A stretch of DNA of 64,000 nt from Dermanyssus gallinae (GCA_003439945.1 QVRM01000977.1:62001-126000), one strand, 5' to 3'; counted from the first letter of the stretch, positions 45,344-55,769 are shown. Program-made: numbers and translations. The notes: generated from the letters alone by a model not told the origin.

Positions 45344-46310
45344 TGGGCATTATTGACATAGCTTTTTCCCGTCGAATATGCAGCGGTTGGACCAAAATGC
45401 TGACGTGCTCGTTTTCAAGGTTAGCAGAAGTCGCTTTGATTGGCTTGTATTTATAAATAAGTCCCATTAGTTAGATAGGTCAGGATTTTTTTACACACAC
45501 ATTTCATGCAGCACATGAGCACACATGAGTTAACTACGGTTGCAACCACGGCCGAACTGCGACTGTGTCATTAGATGCAGTTGTTTGCAGTAATATCAAG
45601 CTCTGCACCCACCACTGCTGCATCGCTTTCCTTGCAAATATCTAACGGAAAACGCTGTGTTTTTGCAACGCCCACGACTGAGCTCGAAGATGGCGTAAAA
45701 GCGGTAGAACGCAGGCGCGTATACGACGAGTTTCTTCGACACCCTTATATTTTCGGAGGGCGCTTAAGTGTTGAATAGTAGAAAACAAATTGAGTCATAA
45801 GATTATATCATGGTGGCACTGCTCAAGGAGGGATTCCATCTATGCATGGTCCAACATTACCGGTGTCTTGTAGAACGCTATTGTCAACAGACTAAGTTAG
45901 CATGTTTAATGCATTTCTAAGGAGGCCCAAAACTCTTCTAAGGAAAGTTGCGTTCACTGTCTCTAGAGCGTCAAGCTGCTGAGTGGATTGGTGTTTCCAA
46001 TTTAGTGTGATAACATATGATGCCACCGAGGCGACCTTCAGGTTGAACTGCATTCGTCTTGTCTTTACTGAGAACCTATGTGGCGCCGGGATTGAGGTTA
46101 TGGCGACAATGCTCCTATTAGCCCGTGAAAATATGTGGGCCTCAAACGATGTACCGGTTGGCGTTAGCCCAACAACTAGGTAAGTAAACTACAAAACAAA
46201 TTCTTGCGGACCACCACTCACGCTAAGCCTATCACTTCACTTCAGGGGTTTTGAACCTTATAACCATTGCCTTTTTGACAGAAACTTCGTGTGAGTATAT
46301 ATATATATAA
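45344..46310. other. Spacer
   Basis: No gene recognised. Short frames at 45575-45778 and 45983-46183 are unassigned. A short (TA)n lies at 46287-46308. Confidence 0.45.
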
Positions 46311-46369
46311 GGCGACCACTGCCGAGTGTGCAAACGTATTGTAAATGATTAATACATCATCACAATATT

Positions 46370-46427
<58 letters not shown>
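46311..46427 (+). repeat. Dispersed repeat plus (TA)n, copy 2
   Basis: AAGGCGACCACTGCCGAGTG, TGCAAACGTATTGTAAATGA, then TTAATACATCATCACA is the second copy of the sequence at 21696-21768. Again it ends within about ten bases of a TA array (46374-46427). Confidence 0.82.
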
Positions 46428-46431
<4 letters not shown>

Positions 46432-46793
46432 ATGTTTATTCACCATTATTGATTTATTAATTTTCATAATATTTACGGGTTATTCCGCTCAAGTACGTCA
46501 ATTACAGCAACTGTTAATAAGCTGGTGTTCAGTTTAATACATCTCATTAAGTGATATCGATCGATGTCAATTTTACCACAATATTGTAGAGTTTCACCAT
46601 AATAATTATGTTAGGTTATTTTGCAGATTACTGCTCTGTTTTGTTGTAGATCTTCTTTTTACCTGTTGCTAATAAAAGCGGACCCGTCTGTAAAATTTTG
46701 GATGACAAAGTTCCAGTTTTGCCTTTCTCTGTGTTGCTAGAATGCTTCGAGCGCTTCGTGATCAAACTGGTAATGACGGTGCGTTAGGTTATT
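46428..46793. other. AT-rich spacer
   Basis: No gene recognised. Confidence 0.5.
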
Positions 46794-47330
46794 TCATAAT
46801 GTGGGCTCATTGCACATTTGCAGCACCAACGTAGATAAACCCTTTTTCTTTTCTAAGATCTTCTCAACGGTGTCCCGGCTGCCACCACTAAATATCCGAA
46901 CAAAAGATAATTGGAAGATGCTGAGGACAATGGTAGGATCCTCGCTTGTTTGAGACAGGGGCCGACTTGCAGAACGACTTATACTTTTGGTCAGTCGCAC
47001 GAAGGTCTTAAAACAGGGCCGTCGTGCAGGTAGAATTCATTATGATCGAAACGCTCAGAAGTGAACGTCTCTGTTAAAAAAACAATATCGTAACTTGCGG
47101 GGTCGCTGTTCGGTACAACCGGAAGCACTGTTCGTATGCCTTGATAATTCCACTGACACGTTTCTTTTATTTGCGAGGGTCAGCCGTTGAAACAGTTTGA
47201 TCGGTAGTTGCGGTCGGACTGGTCAAAGCGCCGAGCGCCGGATTATCTGGGTGTTTCTTTTGGCCTCGGTTGCTGCCTTTACTTCTCGGCGGCTTCTGGG
47301 CCTTGCTGAGAGGCTAATATATGATCGAGT
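46794..47330 (-). mobile_element. LINE-B copy with large internal deletion (antisense)
   Basis: The minus strand reads, from 47330 downward, a basic segment ending TADPRK and a stop (possible ORF1 end). The endonuclease N-terminus follows at 47040-47150: CQWNYQGIRTVLPVV, SYDIVFLTETFTSERFDH. FLTETF is the AP-endonuclease Glu motif. About 150 bases later comes VEKILEKKKGLSTLVLQMCN then EPTL, which corresponds to the RT-distal tail of the LINE-B copy at 57.6-57.7 kb (AVSTLVLQMCNEPTS). The rest of the endonuclease and the whole RT are missing, so the element was deleted internally. Confidence 0.75.
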
Positions 47331-47382
47331 TTTCATCGCAATGCACTGTAAGGGCATTGTTGATTGACCGTGCAGTCTTTAT

Positions 47383-47855
47383 GTAGAACTGGGTGTTTAT
47401 AAATGGTGAACTCTGGCTCCCTGGAATGGAGTTCGTTCTTCCTAAAGTCGAAGCAGTTCTTCGGCCCTGGATGCACTTTTCTGGACTTCGCTTGCCACTT
47501 CTAGCCCTGTTTTGTGATGTAGATTCATCATTGCAAACTACTGACTATTAGGCATATTTTGCTCTTGCGCACACTCGAACCGCGTAGCTCTTGGCACTTT
47601 TTGCGTAGAACTAGGTGTTTATAAACGGTCAACTCTAGCTCCCTGGAATGGAGTTCGTTCTTTCTCATGTCGAAGCAATTATCCGGCCCAGGATGGGAGG
47701 AAACCCTAAATTTAGCATTAGGGGTTTTTTTTTAACTTTTTGGACTTCGCTTGTCACTTCTAGCCCTGTTTTGTGATGTATATTCATCGTTGCAAACTAC
47801 TGACTATTAAGCATATTTTTTTGGGTGAGAGGGAAAACACCCGAACCGCGTGGTG
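47383..47855 (+). repeat. Diverged tandem duplication, 2 x about 220-250 bp
   Basis: Copy 1 starts at 47383 and copy 2 at 47605. Both contain GTAGAACT(G/A)GGTGTTTATAAA, TCCCTGGAATGGAGTTCGTTC, TTCTAGCCCTGTTTTGTGATG, TTGCAAACTACTGACTATTA and CGAACCGCG. Copy 2 has an extra stretch of about 40 bp (around 47693-47735, GGATGGGAGGAAACCC then T9). No coding meaning was recognised. Confidence 0.9.
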
Positions 47856-48316
47856 TGGGACTCGATGCCAATGCTGTCACGCACCGCGCTTTTACTGTCA
47901 GGATGAGGGCTACACGGTGGGACGTACGGAGGTTTCGCTCACAAGAAAGAACGACACGATAACGTCGGTTAGCACAGTAACCTCGGTAGCTTGGCGTGAG
48001 CGCGCGAAACTACCGGCCGTTCGGAGATGCCGTCGATTCGTTCTCCTCGATGTCTCTGGCTCGTCTCAAATAGGTCATTATGTCGGCTTGTTATATGCGT
48101 GCCGACTTGAAAGTGCATGCGGATGCGCTCTCCCGCCGCCGCTCCCGGGTTCTCTCATTTATTGATTTCTCAATACATTTTATCACAACGATTACATAGT
48201 TTTGTGTCGTTTATATATCTGTCATACTTAACATGCATAATTAGTAGTGTTTACTCTTATAGTTGTTTATGTATTACAATAATTACACGTGATTCTCGAT
48301 CTGTATTGTTTAGCGT
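47856..48316. other. GC-rich stretch then AT-rich spacer
   Basis: A 130-codon plus-strand frame (47773-48165) overlaps the duplication and a CpG-rich stretch. It is Cys-containing but unassigned. An alternative frame near 48110-48150 spells ADALSR, reminiscent of the end of Ty3/gypsy RNase H, but nothing around it supports that. Confidence 0.3.
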
Positions 48317-48367
48317 ATGGGTTCGGCCGGATTGTCGATAGGTGGCCGTCTTGAATGTAATGTGCAC

Positions 48368-48525
48368 GTCTTAGCGGCTCTAGAATGTTCTCTTACACGT
48401 GGTGATAGCTTCGAGAATGTTCCATTGCACGCGTTAGCTGCTCTTGAATGTTCTATTACACGTGTTGATAGCTTCGAGAATGTTCTATTACGCGTGCTGG
48501 CGGCCTCTAGCATGCTCTCTCTCTT
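48368..48525 (+). repeat. 32-bp tandem array with heat-shock-element-like cores
   Basis: Five diverged units each carry a GAAnnTTC-type core: GAATGTTC at 48383, 48415, 48446 and 48478, and a decayed GCATGCTC at 48510. The spacing is 31-32 bp. Between cores lies T(T)ACACGTG, CACGC or ACGCGT, then a segment alternating between TAGC(G/T)GCTCT and GATAGCTTCG, so there is also a 64-66-bp higher-order period. GAAnnTTC is the minimal inverted heat-shock element and CACGTG is an E box. Regulatory function is inference. Confidence 0.8.
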
Positions 48526-48545
48526 AACGTCTCTCTTGCACGGCC

Positions 48546-48586
48546 TTTCTGACACCCGCGCCAATAGAGGGTGAAGCGGGTGTTGC
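48546..48586. repeat. 8-bp inverted repeat around CCAAT
   Basis: ACACCCGC and GCGGGTGT are perfect reverse complements. Between them lies GCCAATAGAGGGTGAA, which contains a CCAAT motif. It follows the 32-bp array by about 20 bp. Confidence 0.8.
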
Positions 48587-48599
48587 GCTAAGAAGAACA

Positions 48600-49389
48600 C
48601 GACTCACATAGTGTTCGTCACAAATGCTGTAGGCACACTACCCATTAAAAACCTCTCACCTAAATAGACTTAGGAAGAGGCAAGAAACAGAAACCGTTCT
48701 ATAGTAATGTTTAATAGAGGCCAGGGGTCCCTGGTGCTGGACTTTGCTTAGCCTATGTCAGCACTACGACTTGCTCTGTTTGATTTTCCAGGCAAGGGCG
48801 CGGCGAGCTTCTCTGTATTCCTCCCACTGGGGTTGAACATCTGCACGGTGCCGAGCGTTCCGGCAAAGGTATATGCGCTTAATTTAGTTCAGGGGGATGT
48901 GTAGACGGTCGCCGAGGCCATGTCTTGAGTTTCCTTGCCCAATCCTTGCCGTAGCGATTAGAATCGATATCTTGACGAATAGTTTTACTTCACCAGCCAC
49001 TGTTTCCGAGACCCTTTTCACCTGGATTCCTAATGCTCCCGGGTCGAGCAAGTGGTTATGTAGTGAAAAGATTGGACTCTCGCAAAGAAGGTGGCATTCA
49101 GTGTATATGCAGCTACACATACAATATTCGTCTCATGCATATATGTACACGTTCATAAGCATATTTATGCATGCAACTAATACACGTTACGAGAATCAAT
49201 ACATGCGCGTGCATGCACGCAGGCACGCTATCATACAGCATGCACGTCACGCAAAACATGCGTGCGTCCACGTGCACATATCTACACGTAGGACTACACC
49301 TGTATACGTAAGCGCATGCACCCGTGCATATTTTATTAGATATCTTCGAATGGGATATCCGCGTTGAGCATACGATCGTCGAGAGTCGC
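48600..49389. other. Spacer with alternating purine-pyrimidine stretch
   Basis: No gene recognised; a 156-codon plus frame (48897-49367) crosses it. From about 49130 to 49330 the sequence is dominated by CA/TG/CG/TA steps (GCGTGCATGCACGCAGG, CATGCGTGCGTCCACGTGC), a composition that favours Z-DNA. Confidence 0.4.
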
Positions 49390-49794
49390 CATGTGGCATA
49401 TTTTCAATGCACCGAGGGCCGTACGAGTTGGGATATCTGGGGTTTCTTCAGCAGTCATTGTGGCAGCATGCTTGCTGGTTTATCATATTTTTTCAATAAG
49501 CGTCGTTCAAAAAAATTCAATCAACATCTGGGAATCGAACCGGTGAAATCCCGATAGATGACAACCATCGGGCCCGGTGGCGCGGTGCACTCGCGTGCGC
49601 CTCGCGACTGGAGGAGTCATAGAGGTGCACAAGTTCAATTCCCACCGTTGCATAGTTGTATTTATGGGGTCCGCCTTACGAAACAATGCGAAAGCAAACC
49701 CGTGGACGTTAAATATTGGCTAAGGGTCAGCCCAAAATTTTTCTCTGACAACCATGACTAGCGCACTAGTCCTTTAGAGAAAGCCGCTACTCCA
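49390..49794 (-). mobile_element. SINE1 copy E, split by SINE3
   Basis: Antisense SINE1: TATTTTCAATGCACCGAGGG, TTGGGATATCTGGGGTTTCT, GTGGCAGCATGC and TCAATAAGCGTCGTTCA, then head sequence GGAATCGAACCGGTGAAATC and GATAGATGACAACCAT. At that point it is interrupted by a 177-bp insertion and resumes at 49746 as TGACAACCATGACTAGCGC, running to GCCGCTACTCCAC at 49794. The repeated TGACAACCAT on both sides shows that copy E is older than the inserted SINE3. Confidence 0.88.
49569..49745 (+). mobile_element. SINE3 inserted into SINE1, 10-bp target duplication
   Basis: The inserted block starts GGGCCCGGTGGCGCGGTGCA (A-box-like), continues with GCACAAGTTCAATTCCCACC (B box GTTCAATTCCC), and has an unrelated body with GTTGTATTTATGGGGTCCGC and CCCGTGGACGTTAAATATTGG. 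The flanks TGACAACCAT at 49559-49568 and 49746-49755 are identical and form a target-site duplication of the kind LINE machinery makes. Both ends are therefore exact. It is tRNA-derived but different in sequence from SINE1 and SINE2. No second copy was seen in the window. Confidence 0.9.
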
Positions 49795-50136
49795 CTTTGG
49801 CCTCTGTGAAGACCCGGCCGCGCTCACAGCATTGGCGACGGGCGTCGTCTGCATCTCGACCTGAGACTGCGGCTGTTCGTGAACTCTCCAGTCAGCCAGC
49901 CAGTAAGGATACTACTTTGGAACACCATGGCGAGCACGTCAGCAAACACCCGGTCAGCTGGGCTTTCTAGCCCCTAGTGAACCCCAGTGCATTAGGGACT
50001 AGACTGAAACAAAATGCTGCCATCCAGTGGGTCACCGACACAGCAGAGGGCTCATCTGCACTTCCCATCAGAACTTTGCCGTGCGCGGGTCTGGCTGAAG
50101 GCGATAGGCGCTGCGCGTAAATTTAGTAAGAGAAGT
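49795..50136. other. Spacer
   Basis: No gene recognised. Confidence 0.45.
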
Positions 50137-50395
50137 TCATACACTGTACACCAGTCCCATGTAAAATTGGTCGCACCCACGGATGGTTACATGTGTCGGG
50201 GCTTGCCCGGGTGCCTTATCTGTGAGGCCGTATATTGTTTTTTTTCGTCTAGTGTATGCCATTTTACCCCGTTGGTTGTTACGGTAGTATATTGATAGTT
50301 TTTCTTTTGAAAAAACGTCGGGTTTTGAACACGCGGCCTTAACACAAAAGTTCGTTGCGCAATCATTGCACACCGTGGCCACGGGTTCTTGGCGG
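50137..50395 (-). mobile_element. Possible tRNA-derived SINE (SINE4)
   Basis: The minus strand begins with a tRNA-like segment: GTGGCCACGGTGTGCAATGA, TTGCGCAACGAAC, TTAAGGCCGCGTGTTCAAAA, CCCGACG. The B-box-like GTGTTCAAAACCC is weaker than in SINE1-3. A body with no other copy in the window follows. It could be a single decayed tRNA pseudogene. Confidence 0.4.
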
Positions 50396-51675
50396 GGAAT
50401 TCTGCGACTGGCTAGCTCAGCACGCTGAACTGTATTTAGAAGACACTGCAGGTGGTGGTCAAAGTAGATTACGAAGTGAAGTTATTCACATACTTGAGCA
50501 TTCGCCACAGCCACCAGCAACAACACGGGTTGAACTGTTGCGTCTAAATGCTTCTACTATATTTAACTGTAACGAAGCCGTCGTTTTTGGAGCGTGAAAC
50601 GTCCGCTGACGGAGGTTGGAAAATTGTGTTTTCCATGGCAGGAAGAAACTATGGGAAATATCTAGGAAGCTCTACTCTGCTTGTCGCGGTACAAATTCAC
50701 TTTGTGAGCGCTGCAAAACCACCAATACAACTACAATTTTGCTGAGCGCTAACACGTCAACACAGCGACCACGAACAACTGCTTTAGAGTGTAAGAAGGA
50801 GAAAACAAGAGGCAAGTGTATGACAGAAAAGTAGAAAAATAAGGGTGGACGCAATTTCAAGTAATGCGCCTCGATAGGCTATTTCGCTAAAGCAATCATT
50901 ACGCACGTGGCTATATGTCAACATGACATTGTTCGCCTGTTTAGGTCCTATCCACAGTTATTTTCTATTTCCTGACGTTGTTATCTTTGGGCCTTTTCGT
51001 GCTGAGTGTTGCTCGGCGACTTGTCCGTATCCTTAGAGAGATGTTTTCCTCATCCGCTTGTCAGTTGTTGCTCTGTTAGAAATGACGAACTACGCGCATG
51101 GCGATCTGGTATAATAGAGTTGCTAAAATAAAAAACTTTTTCGGGTGTATGGTGGTTGCTGCCATTCTCTTAAAACACACTGTGATACTCTTGTAACAAC
51201 ACACACACCAAGTTTATTGGGTTAATTTACTGGAAAATATATTCGTATGACTTGTGTTTATATGGTTTTGTGACACCTTAGAATCAAAGGAGACATATAC
51301 TGCACGTATAAATTTGTCATTGAATCTTCTAGCATCTGAGCTGGACTCATGACCCTGATAATGCTTTGTGTTGGAGGGAATTATATTATGTGAAGCCGTT
51401 CCGCCTATACGCAGTATGGTGGAGATCATGAATCGAGCTCGTGTGGCAACGTGCAGGTTGGGTTTGTTTCACTAGTCTGTGGCAATAAGCCTTCTTCGAG
51501 TGAAGCCAGCAGGCGTTGAAGCAGGGCATGGCTCCAGCCTATGACCGCTATATCTTTGAGGCTGAGATACCTTCAAGCTGTTAATCATAACACGCTGTGA
51601 GTGCGAACTACCCATTAAATCCAATCACCTTCTTTAATCATTTTGAAGACTTCTGTATTCTTCTTATTCACTAAA
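50396..51675. other. Spacer
   Basis: No gene or repeat family recognised. Only short frames occur on both strands. Confidence 0.45.
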
Positions 51676-51679
51676 AGAT

Positions 51680-52080
51680 GACCCTCTCATTTGCCTGACG
51701 AACTGAGGACCCTCATTCAAGAGGAGTTTAGGAAGAATGAGTGCTGTTTGATGACCGCGGCCAATGGACTGATTGCCAAGAAGCTGGAGCTCTTGAAAAG
51801 TGAGGTGCGTTTATTGAAGGTGGAAAACCGCTCGCCAAAAGATCGACCCATCCACCTGCAAAGCAACTAACACAGGAGCAACATGAAAATCATTGGATTT
51901 TCTACTCAGCCAGCTCTACCGGCTGTAGAGGGAGGTTATTCTGCGGATTGCCACCCACACCGGCTGTCAGCTGATCGACCATTTGGTGGCACATCGAAAC
52001 GGTAAAACATAAACGATGGACGGGATCGAGCTACGGGATATCGTAGCCGAATTCCGTTATGACAGCCGCCACTAATATGT
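51680..52080 (+). mobile_element. LINE ORF1-like fragment (coiled coil then RRM-like)
   Basis: One frame reads LPDELRTLIQEEFRKNE, then GLIAKKLELLKSEVRLLKVE, a coiled-coil pattern. It is followed after a stop by RSNMKIIGF, resembling the start of the RNA-binding (RRM-like) domain of L1/CR1-type ORF1 proteins (RRNNLxIxGxPE). A shifted frame further on reads EVILRIATHTGCQLIDHLVA then HRNGKT, matching the conserved 'I..AHRxGK' end of that domain. The order coiled coil, RRM-like, AHR is the family's order. Stops and frameshifts mark it as dead. No ORF2 is attached. Confidence 0.5.
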
Positions 52081-53195
52081 TGATTAATAATTATAAACAG
52101 TTAGCTGAGCTGTACTCTAAATTAACCTTTAGCTGGAGCGACTATTAATATAAGCAAATTTGATGCTAATATTAGGTTATATTTATGTTGCTAGTCATTG
52201 GAGAGTATTTTGTTTATTTATTTTCACAGCTAAGAATGAAGATTCCACGAGTGACCCCACTGTTGTTTTGGAGGAGGGGAGGACGCTATAGGAGAGATAA
52301 GGGCAGTACGATTCGAATTAATTAATTAATTCTTATAGTACGCTTACGTAAGAATTTTAAGGACTTTGTATCCCAATTGACAAGTTAAGTGACTGAGGTG
52401 GGAGTGTGTACAGAACCTTCGATTTACCCACAAGAGGAAGGACAACAACAACTACGGGCTTCGTTTCGAGGCCGTTCGGCGGCCGTATGCAATCGGTTTG
52501 GCTGCAATTGGCGATGTCTCAATCTAGGAGGAGGAACCAACTGTCCCGGTCCAGAGCAATGAACTGCATTCATTACAGTGGCGTATCTGATTGAGTCGGA
52601 AGCGCACGGAAGCGCAAACCTTCGTAACCAGCTTAATAGCTTAACCAACCAACCATAGCGGGGCGTTCAGCGCTCCCGGTCTCGTAAAGCTGCCGCGTGT
52701 AACAGATCTGCACTAGTTGTGAGACGCATAAGGTTGTTCCGTGAGGTGTCTGACTCTGCTTTCTCGTAGTCCTATTGCAGGTACGAGGCAATCTGCAAGG
52801 CTGCGGTCTGTATTTAATTAGCACAACCCGTAAGAGGGAAATGCGAAACACGATATGTGTCTCTCTCTCGCTCTCTCTCTCTTCTAATCAAATAAGAGCT
52901 GGACATTGGTACAAAATGATATGGAGTTTATCCTGTAGCAAGTATCTTGATATTATTCAATTGGTTGCTTCATCGTACAGCGAAGCTCATATGTGTCTCT
53001 CGTATCGCTTTTTTTAGTACTTAATGTGGGTAAAGCTTAATACTGATTTTAATTCAACTTCAGGCGAAATTATTATTAGCAACCGGTTTAGAGCATATTC
53101 GTTCAGCAGATACATATATATGGCGATGTTAAAAATAAATACGTGATGACGAATGCTTATTTCCTAATAGGTGGGCATTCTAAGATGGCATATGA
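52081..53195. other. Spacer
   Basis: No gene recognised. TTAATTAATTAATT lies near 52316-52331 and a CT tract at 52861-52882. Confidence 0.45.
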
Positions 53196-53199
53196 TTTA

Positions 53200-53460
53200 A
53201 AAATAGAATATTGCTACTGTATACAATGTAAACGCTTTAGTGATCGTTCCATCAGTGCAGAGACAGCTCACTGCGTGGTATTTAGCGCACGTCAGCGAGC
53301 AACACCGGGGTAACGGCACTAATCGCCAACCTTGTGAAATCCTGGAGATAAACACACTTAGTGATGGTGTACCCTGTGAACACATGCCAACTTGTGTATG
53401 CCATTCCACCCCAAAGCTCCCTGGCGTGGCACACATCTAACTGCGCTACCTCTGTTGTCA
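53200..53460 (-). mobile_element. LINE-E fragment, second copy (antisense)
   Basis: The minus-strand DNA at 53255-53345 aligns with the distal part of the LINE-E fragment at 33.64-33.76 kb. Shared pieces are GATTTCAC, GTTGGCGAT and GTGCGCTAAATACCA; the 33-kb copy has GTGCGCTAGATACCA. The peptide LQDFTRLAISAVTPVLLADV corresponds to KDFTQLAINSLPVLLPDV there. This lies just before the RT catalytic box in LINEs, but the box itself is not seen. Short and broken. Confidence 0.5.
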
Positions 53461-53959
53461 AATTGGTCCTGCAATTGGTGGCCTATGACTGACTCTGATT
53501 GTTTTCACTGCCGATCCATAACCTATTAGCAGATATACAAGGCAGTTTCCTGCCACCCGCTGCAAGCAAAGAATATGTGTCATATAAGTTGTAAAACACT
53601 TTTCTAGCCACGCAGAGTGTGCCGCTGAAAGATGGCTCCACGCATTGCTAAGGTTGCACTGGCATACTATTAAGCTAATATTTGAAGACAAAAACGCACT
53701 GCCGCATTCAAAGACAGCCTTGAAAGGTCTCTTACCTCTGTGTTAGTAGAGGCACAAAAGTATTACGTATGCTGCAGCCAATTGACCCCCACGGTGAAAT
53801 TTAATGGAGTTCGTCGTTCGAGAGTTTGTTTGTAGGCCCTTACGATTAAAATTATTTGCTGCGTTGCCGACAATTCTGCAAATGGCACCGCGGTCCCGGT
53901 GGGTCACTGCTACGTCATCCATTTTGCCTTTGCCTGACATTACCTTTCTTTGCCCAATT

Positions 53960-54720
53960 TTCTTACAAAATCAGACTAGCGATGTTGAGCACACAAATCA
54001 TATCAATATCAATTAAACTCGATAATACTAATATACAACAAGCATATGAATATAAATGCTTGGGTGCTTGGGTAATCCTTGACCCATCACTGACGTATCG
54101 AACTCACATAATTACCTTAGTTACCAAACTTGAGCAGATTGTACTCCAAGCAAACTAAGCAATAATGGCGTATCCCCCGATGTGATGTTGATCATATATA
54201 AATCGTTATTCCTCTGTTACATAACATATTGCTTACCACCTTTCGGGTCAACGCTTTCAGCACTTACACATAAATTACAGATCGCACAGAATAATGCCCT
54301 AAGGTCCGTTTTTGGCTACAGAAGGGATGAAAGTGTATCTCATCTATATTCTGTTCACAAACTACTTAAAATACCATCCATTTACACATTTTAATTAGGC
54401 ATTCTTGTGTACAAAAACTTCCGTGACATGTTTCCTCCAGATTTATCGTTTTATTTTACATCCAACACCAACAGAAATCGCAACAGCCCACCTCTGAGAA
54501 TACCCAATACGTATCGTAACTATAGACTTAAATCGGCAGATATGGCCATGGCCAAAATATGGAACGCTCTCGATAATGAATTACGGGAACGTACATCACT
54601 TAAGTTATTTAAGGGAAAATGGCACCATAAATTACACAATGAACAATGCCTTGATCGATAAGACATATTATTATTATTATTGAACTGAACTAACTGAACT
54701 GAATTCCCAAAGTGCTCGAA
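53960..54720 (+). mobile_element. LINE-C RT C-terminal tail with 3' end
   Basis: Frames at 53856-54158, 54182-54394 and 54407-54661 form one interrupted protein: YKCLGAWVILDPSLTYRTHI (post-catalytic-box region), then IYKSLFLCYITYCLPPFGST, LQIAQNNALRSVFGYRRDES, VSHLYSVHKLLKI and MAKIWNALDNELRERTSLKL FKGKW. This is the typical C-terminus of CR1/Jockey-superclade LINEs (AQNRALR.I......V..L...LK, then WN.LP..L). The element ends in TTATTATTATTATT and a GAACT repeat near 54668-54708, the microsatellite tail expected of this group. Only two stops and a frameshift break it. It is 5' truncated. Confidence 0.85.
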
Positions 54721-55125
54721 AAGTAGGGGTTTCTTCAGTTTTGGAAACATCGTCGCGATAAACCGAAACGGCGCGCAGGTCCGTTGCATTGTATCCCGGG
54801 TTAGTTTCTGAAATGGCAGTGCGTAGAAATGAAGTGCTAGAGTGCGGCAATTTGTTCGAGCCTCGCTCAAATACACCCCACACAAAGAAACCCAAAGGAT
54901 TTAAATCTGGACTGTTTGGTAACCAAAAGTGTTTCGGCCAGATAATGTGAAATACGTACGGCTTTCCATTCGAAACGCGGCCAATCCACGGCTTCACAAC
55001 AGTCGACTTCTCGCATAGTTAATGAAGAAATTATCTTGTCCACGCTTTAGCCTGCGATTCTACCACTGCCGCCCTTTGCTGCAATTCCGGATCTAAAATA
55101 TGCGCTTCCGTCATTGTGATTACGT
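54695..55125 (-). mobile_element. Mariner/Tc1-like transposase C-terminal fragment (antisense)
   Basis: The minus strand reads HFWLPNSPDLNPLGFFVWGV then FERGSNKLPHSS, matching the family motif W(P)PNSPDLNPLDYFVWG. The last catalytic Asp (NPLD) is replaced by Gly. The tail continues in a second frame as LTRDTMQRTCAPFR. Upstream (about 55000-55125) the reading is degraded. A copy of the same tail in opposite orientation lies at 55.28-55.44 kb. It has been inserted beside, or flanks, the LINE-C 3' end. It is inactive. Confidence 0.8.
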
Positions 55126-55279
55126 CGAATGTGATCTACAGGTTCGGACGACCACAACAAAACCAAACATCAAACACCAACACTAGCTGTCTGTTGCAGT
55201 TGGTGTAAAACTGGTTAGACAACAATTTGGGCATGTTCTCGCCGAAACAATGGCCATCATCCAATCCAAATAAATGCTC

Positions 55280-55433
55280 TGGATTTCTTTGTTGGGGGCG
55301 TGGTATAAGTCTCTACATCTTAACACTTCATCACTGCGCACTGTAATTTTCTCAGCGTTTGAGAACTTATCCCGAGACACGGTGCAACGGACCTGCGTGC
55401 AGTTTCGACCTCGGCTTGAAACGGTTATCATAG

Positions 55434-55436
<3 letters not shown>
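55280..55436 (+). mobile_element. Mariner/Tc1-like transposase tail (sense), inverted partner
   Basis: Plus-strand translation LNTSSLRTVIFSAFENLSRD then TVQRTCVQFRPRLETVI is the C-terminal end of the same transposase type (RFRPRLEAVI). Its reverse complement aligns with 54745-54840 (GCAGGTCCGTTGCA, GCAGTG/ACAGTGCG, GATGAAGTG). It is followed directly by a (TA)n array at 55437-55472. No terminal repeat was identified. Confidence 0.72.
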
Positions 55437-55472
<36 letters not shown>

Positions 55473-55476
<4 letters not shown>

Positions 55477-55769
55477 AAACGCGCAAGTAGTTGTTGAACA
55501 CGACAAACTCAAAGCTATTATTCTAGATGCCCTGATAGCAAAAATATGACGATTTATACGAGGCCCCGTCGTTTCTCTTAATTTAACTAGCGTATATATA
55601 TTTGGCGCTGAAGAACAACAGCAGCCATCTGGACCCGTAGGTACAAAAAGAATGCGACCATCTACACAAATATAATAAGGTGGAGAGCCAGAATTGTATG
55701 TCATGAATAAACAATAAAAATATGCAACGACATAGTACAAAATAATGAGCTGACTACTTCAAAGAGTGT
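55473..55769. other. Spacer
   Basis: No gene recognised. Confidence 0.4.

Noticed and set aside
48110..48150. Ty3/gypsy RNase H end (ADALSR)
   Set aside because: Six matching residues in one frame, with an upstream stop and no RT, integrase or LTR around it. Too little to call.
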